From the NCBI GenBank assembly GCA_958420145.1, contig CATZIR010000004.1, positions 1 through 14,793 of the forward strand: 14,793 bases of DNA, read 5' to 3'. Numbering within the stretch: position 1 is the stretch's first letter; each line of letters begins with the position of its first letter. Origin of the DNA: an uncultured Eubacteriales bacterium (GTDB lineage: Bacteria > Bacillota > Clostridia > Christensenellales > UBA1242). A program made the position numbers and the translations under genes. Shown one piece after another: positions 1 through 7,195 of the stretch. The notes under the pieces were generated by a model, which worked only from the letters and a program-made list of their open reading frames with translations, ran no database searches and had not been told where the DNA came from.

Positions 1-393
<393 letters not shown>

Positions 394-452
394 CTAACAA
401 ACTTATTTTATCAAAAATGACACATTTTAGCAATTAATGAGCATATAATTAC

Positions 453-506
453 TTTGTTGTGTAAAAATTTTTTAACTTTTTTTTAAAAAACACTTTACAA
501 CACAAA
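453..506. repeat. 13-bp perfect inverted repeat between divergent promoters
   Basis: TTTGTTGTGTAAA at 453-465 and its exact reverse complement TTTACAACACAAA at 494-506 flank a 28-bp A/T-rich spacer. The right arm contains the TTTACA -35 of the small peptide promoter. The left arm lies just upstream of the possible eno promoter on the other strand. It could be an operator for a dimeric regulator or a cruciform-prone element. I do not recognise it as the CIRCE, Rex or NrdR consensus. Confidence 0.6.
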
Positions 507-522
507 AAAACTGTGCTAATAT
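494..522 (+). promoter_or_regulatory. Promoter of the 32-aa peptide gene
   Basis: A -35 TTTACA (494-499), a 17-bp spacer and a -10 TAATAT (517-522) preceded by TGC (514-516) form an extended -10, sigma-A-type promoter. The predicted start is about 529, which places a 7-bp inverted repeat at the very 5' end of the RNA. Confidence 0.75.
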
Positions 523-528
523 TACTGC

Positions 529-543
529 TCTCGAAATTCGAGA
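529..543 (+). promoter_or_regulatory. 5'-terminal stem-loop of the small peptide mRNA
   Basis: TCTCGAA-A-TTCGAGA is a 7-bp inverted repeat around one base and would fold as a stem of about 5 bp. It starts at the predicted transcription start and lies 8 nt before the Shine-Dalgarno. A hairpin at the 5' end could stabilise the short mRNA; that role is inference. Confidence 0.5.
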
Positions 544-565
544 AGACTAATAAGGAGGTAACATC

Positions 566-664
566 ATGGGAGATGAAAGCACATATGCTTTTGATTTGTA
601 TGTTCAAAATATGATTAATGAAATGAATGAACAAAATCAAGAAGATGATGAAGATGAAGAATAA
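566..664 (+). CDS. 32-residue acidic peptide of unknown function
   Basis: This short ORF (ATG at 566, TAA at 662-664) is preceded by TAAGGAGGT at 551-559, a near-perfect Shine-Dalgarno with good spacing. It has its own promoter, and an intrinsic terminator overlaps its stop codon. The peptide begins MGDESTYAFDLYVQNM and ends in a run of Asp/Glu (EDDEDEE). It has no cysteine, no lysine or arginine, no signal peptide and no membrane segment, so it should be a soluble, strongly acidic cytoplasmic peptide. The middle (about residues 7-22) could form an amphipathic helix. I do not recognise a family. A complete, strong expression unit for so short an ORF argues that it is real. An alternative is that the transcript acts mainly as a regulatory RNA. 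Confidence 0.72.
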   Translation: MGDESTYAFDLYVQNMINEMNEQNQEDDEDEE

Positions 665-700
665 AAACATTGGTTAACTAATTTTAATCAATGTTTTTTT
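663..700 (+). terminator. Intrinsic terminator after the 32-aa peptide gene
   Basis: An 11-bp stem (667-677 with 684-694, one G-U pair) with a 6-nt loop is followed by seven T residues (694-700) and flanked upstream by A residues. It begins at the stop codon, so the peptide gene is monocistronic. Confidence 0.85.
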
Positions 701-730
701 ATTATATATTTTGACAATTTTTTACAATGA

Positions 731-759
731 TTGACAAATATTCTTCCTTTTGATATGAT
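731..759 (+). promoter_or_regulatory. Strong promoter of the C1 peptidase gene
   Basis: A consensus -35 TTGACA (731-736), a 17-bp spacer and a -10 TATGAT (754-759) preceded by TGA (751-753) are visible. The predicted start is about 766, giving an 18-nt leader with an AAAGGA ribosome site (772-777). A second TTGACAA copy lies 20 bp upstream (711-717). Confidence 0.8.
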
Positions 760-770
760 ATTTATCATAT
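753..770. promoter_or_regulatory. Palindromic operator-like site over the -10/start region
   Basis: ATATGATA-TT-TATCATAT is an 8-bp perfect inverted repeat with a 2-bp centre. It covers the -10 box and predicted transcription start of the peptidase gene. Placement fits a repressor operator; the regulator is unknown. Confidence 0.5.
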
Positions 771-783
771 AAAAGGAAATGTT

Positions 784-3700
784 ATGAATAAGAGTTTTTG
801 TAAAAAGAATTGGTTATATATTTTGTGCGCTTTGATTTGTGTTGTGTCTGGCTCTATTTTTGCTTTCTTGTCACAAAAAAATACTGTGTATGCACAAGAA
901 AGTTATTATGCTGATTCGATTGGTGATGAAAACGAAACGGTTGATAACCTAGAAATATTACCACAAAACTATGACGCTACAGCATCATCTAGCGATAGTT
1001 ACTTTTGTTTGACAGATACAAATATGTTCTTTATAGAAAATCAAATGACTTTTGGAACTTGCTGGATATACTCAGGAATGAAAACGCTTGAAAGTTACCT
1101 TCAAAAAACAACTGGCATTTTGTATGACTTTTCGGAAAGTTGGATATCGGTTTGTGCAAAGGTAGAAAATAGCTCTTCGGTTTTGGGAGATGGTGGCAAT
1201 TTTAATACTTTTTACAATTTGATTTCCAAATATGGAATTTTGTTTGAAGAAGAATTTCCTTATGAATGGGAGTACAATTTGGATGGTTCAAATTACCTAG
1301 AAATTTACAACAACTATAAAAATCTCACTCATAAAGAGTTTGTTGCCAACCTAAGTTCTCGATGGTTTTTAACAGAAAGTACTAATGCTGTTAAGCAATA
1401 TTTAGTTAACTATGGCGCAATGTCTATTTCGTATAATGCAAATAAATCAGTTAAAGTTGCTGGAAAGAAGTATTCATATTTTGGAACAAGTGCGTTATCA
1501 TCAAACCACTCAATAACGCTAATTGGTTGGGACGACAGTGTATCATTTACAGATAGTGAGGGCAATAATCATACTGAGGGGGCGTATATATGCCTCAATA
1601 GTTCGGGAACAACTGCTGGAAATGACGAAATTGTATATATTGCATATAATTCATCTATGATTAATGGAACAATTTTTGGGTTCAAACAAAAATCTGTAAA
1701 TAATTTTACATTCAATATTTCTTCGTCTAATTCTAGTATTGATAACTATGAAATAGGCAAGTATGACTACGATAAGACATATTTAGATAGTGGTGTATAT
1801 CAAGATAAAAGTATATTCTTTTATGGCGATATTATAGATGTTGACTTTTCTTATAAGTTTAACAATGATAAAAGTGATGGATTAGTTAAAGCCAAGATTA
1901 GTAAAGACGGACAAGACGTTACAAATTTGTTTTCTAGACATTTTGTTAATAAAAATGAAAAGAGATATACAATAGAAACAAATAAACCAATAGATAGCGG
2001 AAGATATTTTATCGAATTTGGCGTTGATTATGATTTTGATAATGTGGCTGATGAAAATTATATAACTACGATAACGGTGTTATCTGGTGCTGAAATGTGC
2101 TTTGTAAACCCATCTGCAGATACAGCGGAATTATACACATGGCAAAGTTTTAACAAAATAAATTCAGTTGAAAATCCTAACTATGTTTATGGCTACACTT
2201 TTGAAAGTGCAATAATAGCAGAGTTTGAAGTGTCCAATTACTCATTTATCGAAAGTGTGGAAATATTAGATAGATCTAGTATGTTTATTCATAGTTCTAC
2301 TTCACTAGTTTTGGCTAGTTCAAATTCTTATTCAAAAAATAGAGTATATCTTCAAGCAAGTTTGGGTAGTGAAAGAAAATCATATGAAAATATTGTAAAC
2401 TTTAAGACAACAAAGGGACATAAGGTTCAATTCAACATTGTTACATACGCACTAGAAGAAAACCAAGATTTTAAAACATTCGTGTTCTATAATAACAATG
2501 GCGGTCTTGATAATGACAGTCTAGTTAGTTGGATTGCGACTGGTAAAAACTACAATATTACTCTTGGTGAGCCAACAAATTCTTTAGGTGGTTTATACGA
2601 TTTTGCTGGTTGGTATGCAGATAGAGCGCTAACACAGAAGATTAATAACTTAAATTCAAAAGTTAAAACTAGAGACCTATCTAACTATGCCGAAGAAGGC
2701 TACAAAAACAATAGCAGGTATGTTAGAAAATATATTTATGTCTATGCAAACTGGGAAAGAGTACCTTTTTATATGGAAGGTGCGAATCTTGGCGAAAAAC
2801 AGTATGGTGATAATGTTAGATTTGAATTAAATCTGGCACATAATGGATCTGATAACTATAGGTATTTTGTGGATGACTCAACTTTGCCAAATGGGACAAG
2901 ACTAATAAACGAAAACAATAAATACTATATTGTTGGTGATTTGATTGGCCGTGGCGATTTCTCGTTTGACTTTGTTTGCTACGACATAGATAATGACACT
3001 CAAATTAGTGCTACATATACTCTAACGGTTAAGAAAAGAGAAATTACTATTCTAATAGGTGACAAGTCTTCTGTATTTGGAGAACCGCTAGAAAGTTTTG
3101 AATATTCTTTATATAGTGGAACAATTTATGGCGATGATAATCTTAACATAAATTTGACAAGTTCTGTGGCAGATGATAGTCCTATCGGTTCTTATAGAAT
3201 TTATGGCACTTATAACAACGAAAACTACGATGTAACATTTATTAATGGAACATACAAAATCACTAATAAAAGAATTGCATACTCTCTAAATAGTTATGGA
3301 GGCGTTTATGATGGACAAGAACATACGGTAGAACTTGATGTATCACAAAATTTAGATATAATTAAAGTAGAATATAGTTTGGATGGCATTGCCTATTCTA
3401 CTGAGCCAGTTATGGAGAAAAACTACACTGAAGGTGAAAAAATAGTGTACATAAAACTTTCTGGTGAAAATTACGAAACTGAATACTTAAAGTCACATAT
3501 TAAAATAACAAAGAAAAAAGTCACAATAGTATGGAACAATACTGAATTTATATACAATGCAAGCGAGCAAAGCCCAACGGCTACCGCTGATGGTTTAGTT
3601 GATGGAGATGGCACACAACTGATAGTTACAGGCAAGGCTACAAATGCTGGAAGTTATGTTGCGAGTGCGAAAATTAACAGTGATAACTATCAATTAGCAA

Positions 3701-4344
3701 ACAGTACAATTTCGTTTGTAATTAAAAAAGCAACTCCTAATGTTGAATTTTCAAGTGATGATTTAGCACTTGACAGTCAAAACGTAAAAATAGGAGATGA
3801 AGTAGGCAATATTTCTTTGCCAGCCGGTTATGAATGGGTTGATCCTACTCAAAAACTCAAAGAAGGTGCGAATGTCTATTATGTTAGGTATGTTCCTAGC
3901 GATTTAGATAATTATGAAATTGTTGACAATATGTCTGTTACAATCTCAATGCAAGAAAAAGGAATTAAAACAGAAGTCATAAAATATGCTGTTGTGGCAC
4001 TTTGTGGCGGAATAATTTTGGTTATATTAATTTCAATCATCACTACAATTTCTAGAAAAGCATACGAAAGAAGTTGTCTTGATGATCACGAAGAAAAAGG
4101 TAAAAAAGAAAAGTTTGATAAAGACGACCAAATTACAATTTACTTTGTAACGAATAGTCCTATTTCGCTAGAACCTATTAGGTCGCTAAAACGAATTAGC
4201 ATTGACTTGCCAAAACTAGAGAGAAGCTACTACGAGTTTTCAGGTTGGTATACAGACAGATTGTTTATTAATCCATACAAAAATAACGGTACAGAAAAAA
4301 CAGTAACTTTGTATGCTAAATGGCTACCTAAAATGTACAAATAA
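784..4344 (+). CDS. Secreted, membrane-anchored papain-like (C1) cysteine peptidase with B-repeat and MBG-like modules
   Basis: This is a 1186-residue surface protein. Residues 1-37 form a signal peptide (Lys-rich start, hydrophobic core 11-29, probable cleavage after VYA at 35-37). Residues about 75-300 form a C1-type peptidase: Gln87 (oxyanion), Cys93 in FGTCWIYSG, His242 in NHSITLIGWDD, and Asn272 in LNSSG, where papain-type enzymes usually have NSWG. GDGGNF (135-140) and the Tyr of EEFPYE (160) also match the fold. Residues 566-659 are an InlB/Listeria-Bacteroides-type B-repeat with FAGWYAD and YANWE. Residues about 745-830 and 910-981 resemble MBG (YDG/FVIKK-type) beta modules. A membrane helix (about 1065-1089) is followed by basic residues, which predicts an inside C-terminus. 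A second B-repeat (about 1116-1182, FSGWYTDR and LYAKW) follows it, on the cytoplasmic side by this topology. There is no LPXTG motif. Substrate is unknown. Function as a peptidase is inferred from motifs only. Confidence 0.85.
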   Translation: MNKSFCKKNWLYILCALICVVSGSIFAFLSQKNTVYAQESYYADSIGDENETVDNLEILPQNYDATASSSDSYFCLTDTNMFFIENQMTFGTCWIYSGMKTLESYLQKTTGILYDFSESWISVCAKVENSSSVLGDGGNFNTFYNLISKYGILFEEEFPYEWEYNLDGSNYLEIYNNYKNLTHKEFVANLSSRWFLTESTNAVKQYLVNYGAMSISYNANKSVKVAGKKYSYFGTSALSSNHSITLIGWDDSVSFTDSEGNNHTEGAYICLNSSGTTAGNDEIVYIAYNSSMINGTIFGFKQKSVNNFTFNISSSNSSIDNYEIGKYDYDKTYLDSGVYQDKSIFFYGDIIDVDFSYKFNNDKSDGLVKAKISKDGQDVTNLFSRHFVNKNEKRYTIETNKPIDSGRYFIEFGVDYDFDNVADENYITTITVLSGAEMCFVNPSADTAELYTWQSFNKINSVENPNYVYGYTFESAIIAEFEVSNYSFIESVEILDRSSMFIHSSTSLVLASSNSYSKNRVYLQASLGSERKSYENIVNFKTTKGHKVQFNIVTYALEENQDFKTFVFYNNNGGLDNDSLVSWIATGKNYNITLGEPTNSLGGLYDFAGWYADRALTQKINNLNSKVKTRDLSNYAEEGYKNNSRYVRKYIYVYANWERVPFYMEGANLGEKQYGDNVRFELNLAHNGSDNYRYFVDDSTLPNGTRLINENNKYYIVGDLIGRGDFSFDFVCYDIDNDTQISATYTLTVKKREITILIGDKSSVFGEPLESFEYSLYSGTIYGDDNLNINLTSSVADDSPIGSYRIYGTYNNENYDVTFINGTYKITNKRIAYSLNSYGGVYDGQEHTVELDVSQNLDIIKVEYSLDGIAYSTEPVMEKNYTEGEKIVYIKLSGENYETEYLKSHIKITKKKVTIVWNNTEFIYNASEQSPTATADGLVDGDGTQLIVTGKATNAGSYVASAKINSDNYQLANSTISFVIKKATPNVEFSSDDLALDSQNVKIGDEVGNISLPAGYEWVDPTQKLKEGANVYYVRYVPSDLDNYEIVDNMSVTISMQEKGIKTEVIKYAVVALCGGIILVILISIITTISRKAYERSCLDDHEEKGKKEKFDKDDQITIYFVTNSPISLEPIRSLKRISIDLPKLERSYYEFSGWYTDRLFINPYKNNGTEKTVTLYAKWLPKMYK

Positions 4345-4345
4345 A

Positions 4346-4377
4346 AAAGAACTTGCTTGAAAAAGCAAGTTTTTATT
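4346..4377 (+). terminator. Intrinsic terminator after the C1 peptidase gene
   Basis: AACTTGCTT (4350-4358) pairs with AAGCAAGTT (4363-4371) around a GAAA loop and is followed by a T run. It starts directly after the stop codon at 4342-4344. Confidence 0.9.
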
Positions 4378-4389
4378 TGATAATAATAG

Positions 4390-4418
4390 TTTAAAAAAGA
4401 TTTAATTTGTGATATACT
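4390..4418 (+). promoter_or_regulatory. Promoter of the trmR-trhP operon, probably leaderless
   Basis: An extended -10, TGA-TATACT (4410-4418), has a TTTAAA -35-like box (4390-4395) 17 bp upstream. The predicted start is 4425-4426, and the trmR ATG begins at 4426. No Shine-Dalgarno precedes the ATG, consistent with a leaderless transcript. Confidence 0.65.
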
Positions 4419-4425
4419 TTGTGCT

Positions 4426-5064
4426 ATGGAAATAGTAAAGCCCTCAAATTTACCAACTAAATTAGAACTAAGTAGCGACTTGCAACAAATTTTAGACTAC
4501 GCAAGGGAAAAATTTATTCCAGTGGCATTAGACGATACGATTATTTTTCTTAGAGAACTAATAAGTCAAAATAGGCCTAGTCAAATTCTTGAAATTGGCA
4601 CAGCAATTGGCTACTCTGGAATTAATATGCTACAAAGTTATGATAAAAGCCATCTAACTACGATAGAATATAACCTAAATAGATTTTACGAAGCACAGCA
4701 AAACTTTAAGAAGTTTGGACTAAATAGTAGAGTAACTCAAATTTTGGGTGATGCCGAAAAAGAGATTGAGATTTTAAAAGACCAGAAAAAGAAATTTGAC
4801 TTTATATTTTTAGACGGACCAAAAGGGCAGTATTTAGCGTACTTGCCAACTCTTGTAGAACTGCTTAGTGACGACGGCATTTTGGTGTCGGACGATGTGC
4901 TATTTATGGGACTTGTGCAAGGCGAAGAAAAGGTAAAGCATAAGCATAGAACGATGATTTTAAGACTTAGAAAGTATTTAGAAGAGATAAATAAAAACTG
5001 CTTACAATCGACAATATATGATGTGGGTGAAGGTATGGCTGTAACGAGAAAAATTAAGGAGTAA
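4426..5064 (+). CDS. trmR: O-methyltransferase, probable tRNA 5-hydroxyuridine methyltransferase TrmR
   Basis: This 212-residue class I SAM-dependent O-methyltransferase belongs to the YrrM/COG4122-like family. The SAM-binding glycine motif is LEIGTAIGYSG (55-65), followed by the acidic ribose-binding position in TIEYN (79-83). FDFIFLDGPKGQY (124-136) holds the metal-binding aspartate, and SDDVLF (155-160) is a further family motif. In Bacillus subtilis, TrmR (YrrM) methylates 5-hydroxyuridine at tRNA position 34 to 5-methoxyuridine, and the neighbouring U32-family proteins (TrhP) make the hydroxyuridine. The U32 gene follows here after only 3 nt, so the same role is a well-supported inference. 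The start lies about where transcription is predicted to begin and lacks a ribosome site. A catechol-type methyltransferase acting on another substrate is less likely given the neighbour. Confidence 0.88.
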   Translation: MEIVKPSNLPTKLELSSDLQQILDYAREKFIPVALDDTIIFLRELISQNRPSQILEIGTAIGYSGINMLQSYDKSHLTTIEYNLNRFYEAQQNFKKFGLNSRVTQILGDAEKEIEILKDQKKKFDFIFLDGPKGQYLAYLPTLVELLSDDGILVSDDVLFMGLVQGEEKVKHKHRTMILRLRKYLEEINKNCLQSTIYDVGEGMAVTRKIKE

Positions 5065-5067
5065 AAA

Positions 5068-6279
5068 ATGAATAATATAGAAATTTTAGCACCAGCAGGA
5101 AATATGGAAAAACTAAAAACTGCATTTTATTTTGGTGCAGATGCTTGCTATTTTGCTGGCAAGAAATATGGACTTAGAGCATTCGCTGACAACTTTGAAA
5201 AAGATGAGATGAAACAGGCAGTTGACTATGCTCACTCGCTAAACAAAAAGGTGTATGTAACTCTAAACATTTTGGCACACAACACTGACTTTGAAGGTAT
5301 GAAAGATTACATTTTGTATCTCGACAAAATTGGAGTAGATGCAGTAATCGTTGCTGATGTTGGAATAATTCAACTGATTAGGCAAGTTGCACCAAATCTT
5401 GATGTCCACGTTAGCACGCAAGCAAACATAACAAACAAATATTCTGCTCAATTTTTTGTTAATATGGGAGTAAAGAGACTGGTTCTAGCAAGAGAACTAT
5501 CTTTTGAAGAAATCAAAGAAATTAGAGATAGTATTCCAAAAGGCATAGAAATTGAAACTTTTGTTCATGGAGCAATGTGTATTAGTTATTCGGGTAGATG
5601 TTTGCTTTCTAACTACCTAACAGGCAGAGATTCTAACCGTGGTGCTTGCGTCCAAGCGTGCAGATGGTGTTACACAATTAGACCAGAAAACAAGACAGAA
5701 GATTACCCAGTTATGGAAGATGAGCGTGGCACATATATTCTAAACAGCAAAGATTTGTGTATGATTGAATATCTAAACAAATTGATTGACGCAGGAATTA
5801 CAAGTTTCAAAATCGAAGGCAGAATGAAATCGCCTTACTATGTTGCAACAGTTGTTAATGCATACCGTAGAGCATTAGACATTGCATTAAAAGACAAAGA
5901 TAACTACCACTGTCCACAAGAACTTGTTGATGAACTAAAAAAGACCAGTCACAGAAAATTTACAACAGGTTTTTACTTGCACGCAGATAACAAAGAAAAT
6001 TTGGAAAGCAGTAGAACGGTGCAATCTCACGATTTTGTTGCGATAGTAACAAAAGTTGGCAATGGCGTGGTGGAAATTGAACAGCGTAACAGATTTGAAA
6101 ACACAGACGAACTAGAAATTTTGTCACCAAACGACTATTTTAATCAAAAGATTGTTTTAAGTGACCTTTGTGAAGAAAACGGCGAGCCAGTAGTTATTGC
6201 AAACAAAGTTCAACAAAAACTATACTTTAAGTCAAGCATTCCATTCCACGTAGGTGACATTTTAAGAAAAAAATTGTAA
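5068..6279 (+). CDS. trhP: U32-family protein, probable tRNA hydroxylation protein TrhP
   Basis: This 403-residue member of the peptidase U32 family starts with the typical ILAPAGN..KLKTAFYFGADA segment (6-26). The U32 signature is at 163-181 (ETFVHGAMC...SGRCLLS). It is followed by RGACVQACRWCY (191-202), giving a cysteine cluster (171, 178, 194, 198, 201) of the kind that can hold an iron-sulfur centre. In Bacillus subtilis and Escherichia coli the TrhP members supply prephenate-dependent 5-hydroxylation of wobble uridine in tRNA. Together with TrmR this would make mo5U34, which widens decoding by tRNAs with a U34 anticodon. The Shine-Dalgarno AAGGAG (5056-5061) lies inside the end of trmR, so the two are one operon. 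Only one U32 gene is present, whereas B. subtilis has a YrrN-YrrO pair. Older annotations call this family collagenase-like protease; I consider RNA modification more likely. Confidence 0.88.
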   Translation: MNNIEILAPAGNMEKLKTAFYFGADACYFAGKKYGLRAFADNFEKDEMKQAVDYAHSLNKKVYVTLNILAHNTDFEGMKDYILYLDKIGVDAVIVADVGIIQLIRQVAPNLDVHVSTQANITNKYSAQFFVNMGVKRLVLARELSFEEIKEIRDSIPKGIEIETFVHGAMCISYSGRCLLSNYLTGRDSNRGACVQACRWCYTIRPENKTEDYPVMEDERGTYILNSKDLCMIEYLNKLIDAGITSFKIEGRMKSPYYVATVVNAYRRALDIALKDKDNYHCPQELVDELKKTSHRKFTTGFYLHADNKENLESSRTVQSHDFVAIVTKVGNGVVEIEQRNRFENTDELEILSPNDYFNQKIVLSDLCEENGEPVVIANKVQQKLYFKSSIPFHVGDILRKKL

Positions 6280-6297
6280 TTAAAGTAGGAACTTTAT

Positions 6298-6851
6298 ATG
6301 AAATATAAAAACATAGAATTTGAAGCCATTGTTGCAACCCCAGTGTTGCAACCCCAGGTGTTGGGAAATCTTACTTGTGCGATAACTATCCAGATAAGTT
6401 TGTTGATGTTGACGAAATGAGATTAAATATAAAATATTTTGTTCCAGAAGATATCACAAGGCTAGAACTAGAACAAACAAAGGGAGATAGACATTTTCCA
6501 AGAAGATATAAGGGCGAAGAATACTTAAACGAACTTCACAAAGAAATGTTGAAAGAATATTCAAACGGAAAAATTTTGATTTGTTCTCCACACCCAGTAA
6601 TTATAGATTTTTTGGTGAAGTCTAATATAAAATTTTGTTTTGTATTTCAATCAAGAGATGCTGAAGAAGACTTGATAAAACGAATGGAACTGCGTGGAAA
6701 TAGTCCAAAGTTTATAAAAGAAAACTGCGAGATGTTTGAAAGATATTACGAACAAAATATAAACGAAAACAAATCTAGCGTAAAATATGAATTTTCTAAA
6801 GGCGAGTATTTGGAAAACATTATAAGAGAAAAATTTGGACTAGAATTTTAA
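6298..6851 (+). pseudogene. P-loop nucleotide kinase-like gene broken by a 14-bp tandem duplication
   Basis: The ATG at 6298 (AGGA ribosome site about 8 nt upstream, 18 nt after trhP) reads MKYKNIEFEAIVATP and then leaves frame, stopping at 6418-6420. A perfect 14-bp tandem duplication (TGTTGCAACCCCAG at 6330-6343 and 6344-6357) causes this. Removing one copy gives a continuous 179-residue protein with a Walker A-like ATPGVGKSYLCD, then VDVDEMR, and a C-terminal part with FVFQSRDAEEDLIKRM and RGNSPKFI. The latter resembles the lid region of phage and small nucleoside-monophosphate kinases. The downstream 158-codon frame (from 6375) is intact but lacks the P-loop. Adding one G near 6343 would also restore frame, leaving an in-frame VATPG duplication. 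It may be a fresh mutation, a phase switch or a sequencing error. It would be cotranscribed with trmR-trhP. The exact substrate is not recognised. Confidence 0.75.
6330..6357 (+). repeat. 14-bp perfect tandem duplication in the P-loop codons
   Basis: Two head-to-tail copies of TGTTGCAACCCCAG occur at 6330-6343 and 6344-6357. They are followed by a third TGTTG (6359-6363), so replication slippage is a plausible origin. The 14-bp length shifts the reading frame exactly at the nucleotide-binding loop. Confidence 0.95.
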
Positions 6852-6856
6852 TATTA

Positions 6857-6886
6857 AGAAACTTTCATGCAAGTGAAAGTTTTTTA
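6857..6886 (+). terminator. Intrinsic terminator of the trmR operon
   Basis: AAACTTTCA (6859-6867) pairs with TGAAAGTTT (6874-6882) around a 6-nt loop, followed by T residues. It lies 8 nt after the kinase-like stop codon. Confidence 0.88.
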
Positions 6887-7091
6887 TTTGGGGCTTAATA
6901 ATCTAAGATAAATTAGCGAAAAAGAGAATTGTATTTAATTTGCTAGAATACAGCGAACTATTACTAAATATTCTAAAATACCATGAAAATTTATAAAAAA
7001 TTGCGATTTTTTGGTTAATAAAAACAGAAATTGGTGCTTACATTATGTTTTTAATCTATTGTACGTGGTAGTTTTAGTATAAAGCGTAGTT
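6887..7091. other. Non-coding AT-rich stretch with no clear feature
   Basis: About 205 bases lie between the trmR-operon terminator and the first promoter upstream of gyrB. I see no ORF with a ribosome site. The only structure is a weak A/T-only inverted repeat (AAAAAAT-TGCG-ATTTTTT at 6995-7012). No DnaA-box cluster is visible. Confidence 0.6.
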
Positions 7092-7104
7092 TTGTGATAT
7101 AATT
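7092..7104 (+). promoter_or_regulatory. Upstream promoter P1 before gyrB (extended -10)
   Basis: TTGTGATATAATT contains TGA-TATAAT (7095-7103), an ideal extended -10, and is identical over 13 nt to the parA promoter at 13386-13398. No good -35 is visible. The predicted start is about 7110. Confidence 0.55.
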
Positions 7105-7109
7105 GTTGT

Positions 7110-7185
7110 CCAAAGCCGTTTCAGGGCGTATAGGTGGCATTTTAGCCTTTATTTTCATAAAAAAGGTTAAAATGCTTTTCTTTTA
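7110..7185 (+). ncRNA. Putative short RNA or attenuated leader upstream of gyrB
   Basis: RNA starting from P1 would run about 70-75 nt and end at a terminator-like hairpin (7137-7175) followed by TTTTCTTTTA. A separate promoter for gyrB follows immediately. The part before the hairpin is locally GC-richer (GCCGTTTCAGGGCG at 7115-7128). I do not recognise a known riboswitch or T-box. It could be a stand-alone small RNA or an attenuator controlling read-through into gyrB. Confidence 0.4.
7137..7185 (+). terminator. Terminator-like hairpin upstream of gyrB
   Basis: GCATTTTAGCCTTT (7137-7150) pairs over 14 bp, with one G-U, to AAAGGTTAAAATGC (7162-7175) around an 11-nt loop. It is followed by a T-rich tract broken by one C. 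It lies between two promoters in front of gyrB. Confidence 0.7.
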
Positions 7186-7195
7186 TGCGCGTGCG

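Noticed and set aside
449..670. 73-codon minus-strand ORF rich in Phe, Ile and Leu
   Set aside because: It overlaps the promoter, the small peptide gene and its terminator. Its hydrophobic look comes from A/T-rich DNA read backwards, and no ribosome site precedes it.
6995..7012. A/T-only inverted repeat AAAAAAT-TGCG-ATTTTTT as a terminator or replication element
   Set aside because: It has only A-T pairs and no adjoining gene end, so it is not distinguishable from background in AT-rich DNA.
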